34,152 bases of DNA from Lachnospiraceae bacterium UBA3772 (GCA_002371025.1 DFFQ01000051.1:1-34152); one strand, 5' to 3'. Counted from the stretch's first letter, positions 8,188-16,266 are shown. The notes: a model not told the origin generated them from the letters alone. Program-made: numbers and translations.

Positions 8188-8685
8188 TTAAGCTATGAAA
8201 AGACTTGTGCTATAGTTTGAAATTGAAAATGTTTCACAGAGTGCACAGAACTTATCTGCAAGGCACACTATAGCAGATTCCTTACAATTTGGTATACGTG
8301 TGATATTGAGAGGAAACATATGTCTAAAGATGATATTCTCCTCAATTTTATTAATGTGAAAATCACGTCTTGCATTTCTAAGAGAAATGGCTGCGTGGAA
8401 ATATCCATGAAGTCCATGACCGGCGTTTTTTTCATGCCAATCATAAAGGAAATAATCATGAAGAAGAGCACCTCTTACGAGACTCTTAAGATCAACATTT
8501 TTAATGTTGTGTTTTAAAGCAATTACGATACTGATGTATGCAACTGCCATAGAATGTTCATAACAACTAATAGTACCATGTTGAATAAAATTTCTTTCAA
8601 GCTTAAACGTATCAGATTCTAAAATGTCACGTCCGTATTTCTCGAGTAAAGTGATAGCTATTTCGTTTTCTCCTATTGGTAACAT
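8188..8685 (-). CDS. HD-domain phosphohydrolase-like protein
   Basis: The 165-aa protein contains an HD-type metal-binding pattern: His in CYEHSMAVAYI, the paired LLHD within RGALLHDYFLYDWH, further histidines in the next helix, and a distal LADKF aspartate. Proteins of this superfamily hydrolyse phosphate esters, often of nucleotides; the substrate here is unknown. Small stand-alone HD proteins of this type are common in Lachnospiraceae. The ATG at 8685 has AAGAGG about 9 nt upstream. It is the first gene of a likely two-gene unit with citrate synthase (65-bp gap), though a metabolic link is not evident. Confidence 0.82.
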   Translation of the reverse strand: MLPIGENEIAITLLEKYGRDILESDTFKLERNFIQHGTISCYEHSMAVAYISIVIALKHNIKNVDLKSLVRGALLHDYFLYDWHEKNAGHGLHGYFHAAISLRNARRDFHINKIEENIIFRHMFPLNITRIPNCKESAIVCLADKFCALCETFSISNYSTSLFIA

Positions 8686-8745
8686 CTCATATACCTCTTA
8701 AAAAATACTCTTAAACTTTCTCTCAAATTTTTTCAACCGTCGTCC

Positions 8746-8754
8746 ATTATATCA
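8746..8754 (-). promoter_or_regulatory. Extended -10 promoter for the HD protein-gltA unit
   Basis: The minus strand reads TGATATAAT (TATAAT at 8746-8751 with TG at 8753-8754), an extended -10 element about 60 nt before the start codon. No convincing -35 box is seen. It is back to back with the amylase promoter at 8796-8804. Confidence 0.5.
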
Positions 8755-8795
8755 CGTTGTAATAAAAAAAGGTAGTAGATAATTCGTGGTTATTT

Positions 8796-8804
8796 TGTTA
8801 TAAT
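8796..8804 (+). promoter_or_regulatory. Extended -10 promoter for the amylase operon
   Basis: TGTTATAAT (TATAAT at 8799-8804) is the same nonamer as that found before icd, with no -35 match. It gives a ~35-nt leader ending in the GAGGGGG ribosome binding site of the amylase gene. Confidence 0.55.
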
Positions 8805-8844
8805 CTGTGTAACTTATTGTCTTTTAAACTGAGGGGGTTATAAA

Positions 8845-10281
8845 ATGGCAAACAATGGTCTGATAGTACAATTTTTTGATCATAAACTTCCAAATGATGG
8901 TAAATTATGGAAGGAATTAGCAACAAATGCAGCTAAGCTTAAGACAGATGGTGTCACAGCAGTCTGGCTTCCACCAGCATATAAAGGTGTGGCTGGTAAA
9001 GACGACACGGGATATGATGTGTATGATCTTTATGACCTTGGAGAATTTAATCAAAAAGGATCAGTAAGGACCAAGTATGGTACAAAGAAGGAATATATTG
9101 ATGCCGTTGAAGAACTTCATAAGAAGGGAATCAATGTGTATGCCGATGTTGTTTTAAATCACAAATATGGTGCTGATAAGGTGGAGAAAATATCAGCTGC
9201 AGAATTTAATGAGCACAGCCGTTATCAGATGATCGGTGATAATAAGACAATATGTGGTTTCACAGGCTTTAATTTCCCAGGACGCAAGGGAAAGTATTCT
9301 GATTTTGAATGGAATTGGAAACATTTTAATGGAATAGACTGGGATCAGGACAAGATGAGAGAAAGACTTCTTAAGAATGGTAAAGAAGTTGACGCTGATT
9401 ATCTCATGGGTGCGGATATTGACTTTAATAATAGAGATGTATATGAAGAGTATGTCAGATGGGCAACCTGGTATGTAAAGACTACAAATGTTGACGGCTT
9501 CAGACTTGATGCGGTAAAGGACATACCATCATCTTTTTATAGAGACTTCTTATTCAGAGTAAGAGAGATGACAAATAAAGAGCTTTTCTCAGTTGGAGAA
9601 TATATGCACTGGGATGAGGAAGTTCTTAATAATTATCTGCATCAGATTGATTCAGGCTCATCACTTTTAGATACCCCTCTTCATTATAATTTCTATAACT
9701 GTTCAAAAGCACATGGGGACTATGACCTAAGAAGAATATTCGATGGAACTCTGGTACAGACAAATCCTGTGAAGGCTGTAACATTTGTTGATGATCATAA
9801 TACAGAAATGGGACAGGTTTATGAATCGTGGGTAGAAGACTGGTTTAAACCATCAGCTTATGCTATCATACTTCTTCGTGAAGCGGGTTATCCATCAGTT
9901 TTCTATGGAGACTATAAGGGAATTCCTTCAGACAAGTATAAGGGATTCAAGTCAGTGCTTGATAAACTTATGAAATTAAGAAAGAATAAAGCATATGGCG
10001 TGCAGCATGATTATATCGATGATCGTGACTGTATAGGCTGGACAAGAGAAGGCGATGCTGAGCATAAGGACTCAGGCCTTGCAGTAGTTATTTCAGATGG
10101 TAAGGGTGGCACAAAGAGAATGTACATTGGAAAGCAGTTTGCAGGTGCACATTTCTCAGATGCTCTTGGAAATGCCAAATATAATATTAAGATCGATAGT
10201 GAAGGTTGGGGAGACTTTTACGTAAACAGAAGCGCTGTTGCAGTATGGGTACGTAAAGAGCCAAAACAGTCAAATAAATAG
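8845..10281 (+). CDS. Cytoplasmic alpha-amylase (GH13 family, GH13_5-like)
   Basis: It probably hydrolyses alpha-1,4 links in intracellular glucans such as glycogen or imported maltodextrins. The 478-aa protein has no signal peptide and shows the (beta/alpha)8 conserved regions: region I DVVLNH (101-106), region II GFRLDAVKD with nucleophile D222, region III SVGEYM with acid/base E252, and region IV FVDDHNTE (314-321). In region IV the canonical order is FVDNHDT, so the third catalytic Asp position is Asn319 here, while the Asn two positions before is Asp317. Region II also ends KD where KH is usual. The GAGGGGG sequence precedes the ATG. It is the first gene of a probable operon with the YerC-like regulator 15 bp downstream. 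Confidence 0.9.
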   Translation: MANNGLIVQFFDHKLPNDGKLWKELATNAAKLKTDGVTAVWLPPAYKGVAGKDDTGYDVYDLYDLGEFNQKGSVRTKYGTKKEYIDAVEELHKKGINVYADVVLNHKYGADKVEKISAAEFNEHSRYQMIGDNKTICGFTGFNFPGRKGKYSDFEWNWKHFNGIDWDQDKMRERLLKNGKEVDADYLMGADIDFNNRDVYEEYVRWATWYVKTTNVDGFRLDAVKDIPSSFYRDFLFRVREMTNKELFSVGEYMHWDEEVLNNYLHQIDSGSSLLDTPLHYNFYNCSKAHGDYDLRRIFDGTLVQTNPVKAVTFVDDHNTEMGQVYESWVEDWFKPSAYAIILLREAGYPSVFYGDYKGIPSDKYKGFKSVLDKLMKLRKNKAYGVQHDYIDDRDCIGWTREGDAEHKDSGLAVVISDGKGGTKRMYIGKQFAGAHFSDALGNAKYNIKIDSEGWGDFYVNRSAVAVWVRKEPKQSNK

Positions 10282-10296
10282 GAGTAACAAAATTAA

Positions 10297-10602
10297 ATGG
10301 AAAAAACAATTAGGACAGAATCCGTTGATGAGTTTTTTGATGCACTCATGCAACTTAAGGATAAGGAAGAGTTTTACAGATTCTTTGAGGATGTGTGCAC
10401 GACCAATGAAGTAGTGTCAATTGCTCAGAGACTCGAAGTTGCTAAGATGCTTTTTGAAGAAAAAACTTATATAGAGATAGCAAAAAAGACGGGAGCTTCC
10501 ACAGCTACAATAAGCAGAGTAAATCGTTCCCTAAACTATGGAAATGGAAGTTATGAAGTTCTTTTTGAGAGATTAGGAATTAATAAAGATAAGGAGAATT
10601 AA
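10297..10602 (+). CDS. YerC/YecD-type TrpR-related DNA-binding protein
   Basis: The 101-aa protein is a member of the TrpR-like superfamily typified by B. subtilis YerC. It is almost all alpha-helical and contains the characteristic helix-turn-helix AQRLEVAKMLFEEKTY followed by TGASTATISRVNRSL (about residues 65-82), the recognition helix with its ISRVNR core. It lacks any visible tryptophan-binding context and has no trp gene next to it. It sits 15 bp after the amylase and 7 bp before the CNNM-like gene, so it is probably part of that operon. Its targets are unknown. Confidence 0.9.
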   Translation: MEKTIRTESVDEFFDALMQLKDKEEFYRFFEDVCTTNEVVSIAQRLEVAKMLFEEKTYIEIAKKTGASTATISRVNRSLNYGNGSYEVLFERLGINKDKEN

Positions 10603-10609
10603 TAAATAA

Positions 10610-11902
10610 ATGGACCCGAGTTCGGTGGCACAATTAGTTATACTCATAATATTATTAATATTATCAGGACTGTTTTCTTCTGCAGAAACAGCTCTTACAA
10701 CAGTTGGTATCAATAAATTAAGAGCTGAATTAGAAGATGAAAACATAAAGAAGAGAAGAAAAAGAAAGGTTGAAAGAGTGCTTCGTCTTAAGGAAGATTC
10801 TGCGAAGCTTCTTTCTGCCATATTAATAGGAAATAATTTAGTTAATCTTTATGCCTCAGCGCTTGCGACTATCCTTGTTACAAAATTGTTTGGAAGCGAA
10901 TATATAGGCATTGCAACAGGTATAATCACAATCCTTGTTCTTATTTTTGGTGAGATTACTCCTAAGAATCTGGCAACGTTATATAACCTGCCGCTTTCAT
11001 TAATTTATTCAGGACCTGTAGAGTTCCTGATGATTATTTTTACTCCAGTAATATTTATCCTGAATAAAATATCAAGAGTAATTTTCCGTCTGTTTAAGAT
11101 CGATCCAGACAAAAATCCGGATCAGATGACAGAGGGTGAGCTTCGTGCGGTTGTTGATGCCAGTCATGAAGAAGGAGTTATTGAGCAGGAAGAAAAGAAA
11201 ATGATAACTAACGTGGTAGACTTTGGAGATGCCATTTCCAAGGATATCATGGTACCTCGTGCAGATATGGTCTGTGCCGATATAAATTCTTCTTTGGAAG
11301 ATATACTGGTGATGCTTAAGGAAGAAACATATTCACGTATACCTATATATGAAGAATCAAAAGATCATATCGTCGGTATATTATATATGAAAGATCTGAT
11401 GCTTTTTATCTCCAAATATGGAATGGATGCAAAGCTGGATATAAAAAAACTTATGAGAAAACCGGTATTTGTATATGAATACCAGCGTACAGCTCAGATC
11501 TTTGCAGATATGAAAACTTCAAGTGTATCAATGTGCATTGTCCTTGATGAATATGGTATAACAGCTGGTGTTATCACTATGGAAGACCTTATTGAAGAAA
11601 TAGTTGGTGACATAAGAGATGAATATGATGAGGAAGAAGAAGACCTTATCAGGGAGGTCTCACCAGGTTATTATGATGTAGCTGGAGCGGTAAAGCTTGA
11701 TGATTTAAATGAAGCCACAGGTATAAGCCTTGAATCAGAGAATTATGATTCCATTGGCGGATATATAATTGAACTCCTGGACAGACTTCCTAATGAGGGA
11801 GATGAGGTTTCAGATGGAAATATCAGGTTCAGAGTTACCAAAACAGAACATAACAGAGTAGAGAGAGTAGAACTCTTTATTCCTAAAAAACTTTACATAT
11901 AG
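10610..11902 (+). CDS. CNNM/CorC-family (hemolysin-like) membrane protein with CBS domains
   Basis: The 430-aa protein has a DUF21/CNNM transmembrane domain (about residues 5-190, with 3-4 hydrophobic helices and the helical SSAETALTTVGINKLR region typical of the family), a pair of CBS domains (about 205-330, including VPRADMV and DEYGITAGVITMEDLIEEIVGDI), and a C-terminal CorC_HlyC domain (about 345-425). Family members bind adenine nucleotides through the CBS pair, and several are Mg2+ exporters; older 'hemolysin' names are misleading. The ATG follows AAGGAG within the end of the YerC-like gene. Which ion it moves cannot be told here. Confidence 0.92.
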   Translation: MDPSSVAQLVILIILLILSGLFSSAETALTTVGINKLRAELEDENIKKRRKRKVERVLRLKEDSAKLLSAILIGNNLVNLYASALATILVTKLFGSEYIGIATGIITILVLIFGEITPKNLATLYNLPLSLIYSGPVEFLMIIFTPVIFILNKISRVIFRLFKIDPDKNPDQMTEGELRAVVDASHEEGVIEQEEKKMITNVVDFGDAISKDIMVPRADMVCADINSSLEDILVMLKEETYSRIPIYEESKDHIVGILYMKDLMLFISKYGMDAKLDIKKLMRKPVFVYEYQRTAQIFADMKTSSVSMCIVLDEYGITAGVITMEDLIEEIVGDIRDEYDEEEEDLIREVSPGYYDVAGAVKLDDLNEATGISLESENYDSIGGYIIELLDRLPNEGDEVSDGNIRFRVTKTEHNRVERVELFIPKKLYI

Positions 11903-11933
11903 TAACGATTACTATATTATATGGAGACAGACT

Positions 11934-12569
11934 ATGGATAAACAGCTGCTGGAGATAAAAAGGCAGATCAGAAAATGGATCAAACTGGATTACATAGTTC
12001 CAGAAGATATACCTGAGATAGAATTGTATATGGATCAGGTGACTCATTTTATGGACAGACATCTTTCAGGAAATAAAAGAAGCAAAGATGATAAAACTCT
12101 GACCAAAACAATGATCAACAATTATACAAAGAATAAACTGCTGCCACCTCCGGTTAAGAAAAAGTATTCAAAAGAGCATATAATAATACTCATTTATATC
12201 TATTATTTGAAGAATGTCATTTCCATAGGGGATATAGAAAAACTGCTTTTCCCTATGACAGACAGGTACTTTGATAGTAAAAAACTTACAAAGATATATG
12301 AGCAGATATATGAAATAGAGAAAGTGGAATATTTTAACATTGAAAGCAGTACTGCAAGGGCAGCGGCTATTACAGAAAAAATGTTCCCAAAGAGTGAAGA
12401 TGAATACCTCAATAAGATGGCCTTTATCTATCTGTTGAGTTATGATATATTCAGCAAGAAACGTCTTATTGAAAAACTTATAGATGAATTACCACAGGTA
12501 AAAAAAGCAGAAGAAGAAAAGAAAACTGCCCCAAAGGCAGAAAAAAATAAACAGATAAGGAAGCATTAA
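11934..12569 (+). CDS. DUF1836 domain protein
   Basis: The function is unknown. The 211-aa protein matches the layout of DUF1836 proteins of Firmicutes. A basic helical N-terminus is followed by a MerR-like stretch (LTKTMINNYTKNKLLPPPVKKKYSKEHI, given as positions 62-89 in part) and helices that often carry DNA-binding character. The C-terminal 25 residues are a Lys/Glu/Ala-rich, probably disordered tail. It could be a DNA-binding regulator, judging by the 'NYTKNKLLPPP' segment, which resembles the winged-helix start in MerR-type proteins. GGAGAC lies upstream of the ATG. Its stop is 2 bp before the ABC-F start, indicating co-transcription. Confidence 0.8.
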   Translation: MDKQLLEIKRQIRKWIKLDYIVPEDIPEIELYMDQVTHFMDRHLSGNKRSKDDKTLTKTMINNYTKNKLLPPPVKKKYSKEHIIILIYIYYLKNVISIGDIEKLLFPMTDRYFDSKKLTKIYEQIYEIEKVEYFNIESSTARAAAITEKMFPKSEDEYLNKMAFIYLLSYDIFSKKRLIEKLIDELPQVKKAEEEKKTAPKAEKNKQIRKH

Positions 12570-12571
12570 AA

Positions 12572-14200
12572 ATGATCAGTGCAAACAACGTATCCCTCAG
12601 ATTTGGTAAAAAAGCCCTTTTTGAGGATGTAAACATCACATTTACACCAGGTAACTGTTATGGTCTTATAGGTGCCAATGGTGCTGGTAAGTCAACATTC
12701 TTAAAGATTCTTTCTGGAAAACTTGAAACCACCAGCGGTGATATCACCATGGACCCAGGAGAAAGACTTTCAGTTCTCGAACAGGATCACTTCAAATATG
12801 ACGACTTTAACGTTATAGATACAGTAATTATGGGCAATAAGAGACTGTATGAGATCATGAAAGAAAAAGATGAGATCTATGCTAAAGAAGACTTTACAGA
12901 AGAAGATGGAGTAAGAGCATCTGAACTTGAAGCTGAATTTGCAGAGCTTGACGGTTGGAATGCTGAATCAGATGCATCAACTCTTCTTAATGGTCTTGGA
13001 GTAGATACAGAGTATCATTACAGCCTGATGGGCACTCTTGAAGATAATATCAAAGTTAAGGTCCTTCTTGCTCAGGCTCTTTTTGGAAATCCTGACAACC
13101 TTCTTCTCGACGAGCCTACAAACCATCTTGACCTTGATGCTATTGAATGGCTTGAGAATTTCCTTATTGATTTTGAAAATACTGTTATAGTTGTCAGCCA
13201 TGACAGATATTTCCTTAATAAAGTTTGTACACACATTGCGGATCTTGATTATGGTAAAATCCAGATTTATACAGGTAACTATGATTTCTGGTACGAATCA
13301 AGTCAGCTTATCCTTCGTCAGAAGAAAGAAGCAAACAAGAAGAAAGAAGAACAGATCAAAGAACTTAAGGAATTCATTTCCAAGTTTGCTGCCAATGCTT
13401 CAAAGTCAAAACAGGCAACATCAAGAAAGAAAGCACTTGAAAAGATCGAACTTGAAGAGATCAAACCTTCAAGCCGTAAATATCCTTATATTGACTTCAG
13501 ACCAAATCGTGAGATCGGTAATGAAGTACTTACAGTTAAGAATATCTCAAAGACAGTAGATGGAGTTAAGCTTCTTGATAATGTTTCATTTACAGTTGGT
13601 AGAGAAGATAAGATAGCTTTTGTAGGTCCGAATACAAATGCTACAACTATGCTTTTTAAGATCCTTGCAGGAGAAGAAGAACCTGATGAGGGTGAATATA
13701 AATGGGGTGTTACAACATCTCAGGGATATTTCCCTAAAGATAACACTAAGGAATTCGATAATGACCTTATCATAGTAGACTGGCTTACACAGTTCTCAGA
13801 GGTTAAGGATGCAACTTACGTACGTGGATTCCTTGGCCGTATGCTCTTTGCAGGAGATGATGGAATTAAGAAAGTAAAGGTATTATCAGGTGGTGAGAAG
13901 GTAAGATGTCTTCTTTCAAAGATGCAGATTATGGGATCAAACTGCCTTATCTTAGATGAGCCTACAAACCATCTGGATATGGAAAGTATCACATCACTTA
14001 ATAATGCGCTTATCAAATTCCCAGGCGTAGTTCTTTTTGCTTGTCAGGACCACCAGTTTGTTCAGACTACAGCAAATCGTATCATTGAACTTACAGCAAC
14101 AGGTTTTATCGATAAACAGACAACATATGATGAATATCTTGCCAGTGATGAACTTGCCCGTAAGAGAATGATAATGAATATGGATCAGAGTGAAGATTGA
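12572..14200 (+). CDS. ABC-F family ATPase (YbiT-like) with one degenerate ATP site
   Basis: This is a soluble tandem-ABC protein of the ribosome-associated ABC-F family (542 aa, no TM). NBD1 has Walker A GANGAGKS (34-41), DEPTNHLDLD (180-189) and the switch His210, but its signature reads LEDNIK (156-161) instead of LSGGEK. The interdomain linker (about 245-300) is a charged helical hairpin. NBD2 has a normal signature LSGGEK (438-443) and Glu463. Its Walker A reads GPNTNATT (352-359), with Ala and Thr for Gly and the essential Lys, and its switch region is ACQDH with Gln492 for His. One composite site is therefore consensus and the other is degenerate. AAGGAAG precedes the ATG, and it ends the amylase operon at a terminator. 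Its ribosomal role is inferred from the family. Confidence 0.9.
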   Translation: MISANNVSLRFGKKALFEDVNITFTPGNCYGLIGANGAGKSTFLKILSGKLETTSGDITMDPGERLSVLEQDHFKYDDFNVIDTVIMGNKRLYEIMKEKDEIYAKEDFTEEDGVRASELEAEFAELDGWNAESDASTLLNGLGVDTEYHYSLMGTLEDNIKVKVLLAQALFGNPDNLLLDEPTNHLDLDAIEWLENFLIDFENTVIVVSHDRYFLNKVCTHIADLDYGKIQIYTGNYDFWYESSQLILRQKKEANKKKEEQIKELKEFISKFAANASKSKQATSRKKALEKIELEEIKPSSRKYPYIDFRPNREIGNEVLTVKNISKTVDGVKLLDNVSFTVGREDKIAFVGPNTNATTMLFKILAGEEEPDEGEYKWGVTTSQGYFPKDNTKEFDNDLIIVDWLTQFSEVKDATYVRGFLGRMLFAGDDGIKKVKVLSGGEKVRCLLSKMQIMGSNCLILDEPTNHLDMESITSLNNALIKFPGVVLFACQDHQFVQTTANRIIELTATGFIDKQTTYDEYLASDELARKRMIMNMDQSED

Positions 14201-14208
14201 TCATACAT

Positions 14209-14246
14209 TCTAGAAACCGCGTGAAATAAAGCGGTTTCGGTTTTTT
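14209..14246 (+). terminator. Intrinsic terminator after the ABC-F gene
   Basis: GAAACCGC and GCGGTTTC form an 8-bp stem around a ~10-nt loop (about 14213-14238), followed by GGTTTTTT. It ends the amylase-to-ABC-F transcript. Confidence 0.88.
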
Positions 14247-14278
14247 GGCCTTGAGCCGATATCAATAATATGTCATTT

Positions 14279-14328
14279 AGCCATTATGATGTGCAGAATT
14301 TTTGTATCGTCATAATGGCTTTTTTTTG
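14279..14328 (+). terminator. Second terminator hairpin downstream of the ABC-F gene
   Basis: AGCCATTATGA (14279-14289) pairs with TCATAATGGCT (14310-14320), 11 bp around a 20-nt loop, followed by eight T. It is a strong plus-strand terminator backing up the first one and insulating the sugar transporter. Confidence 0.85.
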
Positions 14329-14583
14329 TTCTTGTGATTTTTGATAAAAAAAGGGGTAAAATTGCACATAAGAACATACAATGAACACAAAAGATATAAA
14401 AATTATACAAAAAACGTTACCGGAAAATACCGGAAAAGGGCCTTTATCGTGCAAATGATACAATAAAATAAAAATTTTTTTTGACATACTAAACTGGCCA
14501 AAAAGCTAGAGTTTACAATAATGATAACGTTTTCGGTTTTTGTAAAGGTTGCACAATAAATGAGCTTTAAAATAAAAAAATAC

Positions 14584-14612
14584 TTGCAATATTTACGAAT
14601 ACGGTTTAATAT
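14584..14612 (+). promoter_or_regulatory. Sigma-70-type promoter of the sugar transporter
   Basis: TTGCAA at 14584-14589 and TAATAT at 14607-14612 are separated by 17 bp, in an AT-rich setting, just downstream of the LacI-like operator at 14522-14535. A TTGACA at 14481-14486 lacks a -10 box at normal spacing. Confidence 0.55.
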
Positions 14613-14680
14613 ACAGTTATCGCAACGGTAATGCGAACACACAATTTTCATGAATCCTTCAAATGAAGGACAAAAACATG

Positions 14681-14713
14681 AAGGTTCCAATAGATTATTT
14701 TTGGAATTTTTTT
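14681..14713 (+). terminator. Terminator-like hairpin inside the transporter leader (possible attenuator)
   Basis: TTCCAA (14685-14690) pairs with TTGGAA (14701-14706), extendable by G-U and A-U pairs to AAGGTTCCAA, around a 10-nt loop and followed by seven T. An alternative partner for the left arm, GAACTTCA (14714-14721), lies right after the U run, so a terminator/antiterminator switch is possible. Confidence 0.4.
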
Positions 14714-14832
14714 GAACTTCAAAATGCAGAGGTTTGGAATTTCGGATTCTTGATTATGCAAAATGACGATTCAAATAATTTACGATTAAGATCTTAAGGA
14801 ACCACCACACACAATTAAAGGAGGGTTTTTTT

Positions 14833-16266
14833 GTGAGAAAATTTAACAGAGTACTTGCAGCTTCTTTAACACTTGCTATGGGTCTTTCACTTGTAGCATG
14901 CGGAGGCTCAGAGAAGTCAACAACAGCTCCAGCTGAGAATGACACAAAGACAACAGAGGCACCAGCATCAAATGATGCTAAGAAGGATGAGACACCATCA
15001 GATACTAAGAATGATCCTTCAGTAGCTCCTGATACAACAGGTTGGGATGCATCAAAGAAGATTTATGCTTATTCATGGGATGATGATTTCCAGAAGAAGC
15101 TTAATGTTATTCTTGATGAGTACCCACAGTTCAAGGATTATGTTGAGTATGTAAACCTTGGTAGTGCTTCAGAGAAGTCACTTGAGCAGATTGACACAGC
15201 TATTAAGTCAGATAAGTATCCATCACTTATTCCTGGTGACGTTGGATCAGCTAAGTATTGGATCGAAGATGACGACAAGACAGCTAACCTTTATGATGAT
15301 GCTTTCGGTTTCACAGAAGAGATGGTTGATCGTGATTACGCTTATGCTAAACAGTATGCTACATACAATGGAGAGCTTAAGGGTGTAACATGGCAGTCAA
15401 CAGCTGGTTCAGTATTCTACAACAAAGCAATCGCAAAAGAAGTATTTGGTGCTGATGATCCTGAAACAGTACAGGCTAAGCTCGCTGACTGGGATACATT
15501 CTTCAAGACAGCTGAAGAGCTTAAGGCTAAGGGATACAAGATCACAAATGGTCCTGATGAAATCTACTATGCAATTATCAATGCTCATAAGGATCCATGG
15601 GTAGTTGTAGCTGATGATGGAACAGAAACACTTAAGCTTGACGATTCAGTTAAGACATTCATTGAAAATTATAAGAAACTCTATGATGGAGAATATACAA
15701 ACGGCGGCACAATGTGGGACAACGATTGGGCTGGTAACCAGAAGGATGGCGGAAATGTACTTTGCTACTTCGCTTGCCCTTGGATGATCGGTGTTATGCA
15801 GGGTAACGGTGCTTCAAACGGAAGCTTCGGTGCTGTTGTAGGTCCTCAGGCATATTACTGGGGCGGTACATATGTATCAATCGGTAAGGATACTCCAAAC
15901 CCAGCTCTTGCAGCATTCATCTGCTATGAACTTGCTTGCGATGATGATATGGGCGTAAAGATCACAAATAAGACTGGTGATGCAGTAGCTAACAAGAAAG
16001 CTAATGAAAGACTTGTAAATGGTGAAATCGCTGAAGATAACAACGGTGTTGCATTCCTCGGTGGACAGAACCCATATGCTACATGGGCTGCAGCTGGTGA
16101 AAATATTGATCAGTCAGCTTGCACATACTTCGATAAGAACTATGAAGTTATGATCAAGGCAGCTGCTCAGGGTTATGCTACAGGTACATATGCTACAGTA
16201 GATGACGCTATTAACTATATCTATTCACAGTCAGAAACAGAGCTTGGTATTTCAAAGGCTAAATAA
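14833..16266 (+). CDS. Sugar ABC transporter substrate-binding lipoprotein
   Basis: It is an extracellular lipid-anchored receptor that captures a carbohydrate and delivers it to the two permeases encoded next. The 477-aa protein begins with a lipoprotein signal (basic MRKFNR, hydrophobic core, lipobox LVAC with Cys23). A ~45-residue Thr/Ser/Asp/Lys-rich spacer follows, then a family-1 solute-binding fold rich in Trp and Tyr (QSTAGSVFYNKAIAKEVFG, WDNDWAGN, YWGGTYVSIGK), fitting sugar stacking. GTG start at 14833 is chosen because AAAGGAGG lies 8-15 nt upstream. Codon choice is strongly biased to GCT/GGT/AAG, as in highly expressed genes. The sugar is not identifiable; MsmE-like oligosaccharide or an amino-sugar transporter are both possible. 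Confidence 0.9.
   Translation: MRKFNRVLAASLTLAMGLSLVACGGSEKSTTAPAENDTKTTEAPASNDAKKDETPSDTKNDPSVAPDTTGWDASKKIYAYSWDDDFQKKLNVILDEYPQFKDYVEYVNLGSASEKSLEQIDTAIKSDKYPSLIPGDVGSAKYWIEDDDKTANLYDDAFGFTEEMVDRDYAYAKQYATYNGELKGVTWQSTAGSVFYNKAIAKEVFGADDPETVQAKLADWDTFFKTAEELKAKGYKITNGPDEIYYAIINAHKDPWVVVADDGTETLKLDDSVKTFIENYKKLYDGEYTNGGTMWDNDWAGNQKDGGNVLCYFACPWMIGVMQGNGASNGSFGAVVGPQAYYWGGTYVSIGKDTPNPALAAFICYELACDDDMGVKITNKTGDAVANKKANERLVNGEIAEDNNGVAFLGGQNPYATWAAAGENIDQSACTYFDKNYEVMIKAAAQGYATGTYATVDDAINYIYSQSETELGISKAK

Larger units (their letters stand above)
14329..14832 (+). promoter_or_regulatory. Long regulatory region and leader of the sugar transporter
   Basis: This 504-bp gene-free region holds several signals. 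AACGTT-centred sites lie at 14411-14421 and 14522-14535; the second, TGATAACGTTTTCG, resembles LacI/CcpA-family operators with two mismatches to the cre consensus. A tandem direct repeat TACCGGAAAA occupies 14418-14427 and 14428-14437, one helical turn apart. The best promoter is TTGCAA (14584-14589), 17 bp, TAATAT (14607-14612). A CGCA...TGCG palindrome at 14621-14635 sits on the predicted start. The leader of ~215 nt contains CCTTCAAATGAAGG near 14656 and a terminator-like hairpin at 14681-14713. Repression by a LacI-type protein plus leader control is an inference. Confidence 0.6.

Noticed and set aside
13191..13559. 122-codon plus-strand ORF inside the ABC-F gene
   Set aside because: Lies entirely within the ABC-F linker-coding region in another frame; its Arg/Lys/Gln-rich translation follows from the A/G-rich codons of the real gene.
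14481..14519. TTGACA (14481-14486) with TACAAT (14514-14519) as a promoter
   Set aside because: The spacing is 27 bp, far outside the 16-18 bp range; only a 20-bp alternative (TAGAGT) exists, and it is poor.
14284..14690. Minus-strand ORFs in the transporter promoter region
   Set aside because: They cross the terminator hairpins and promoter elements, have no ribosome binding site, and read as low-complexity hydrophobic/aromatic sequence typical of AT-rich DNA.
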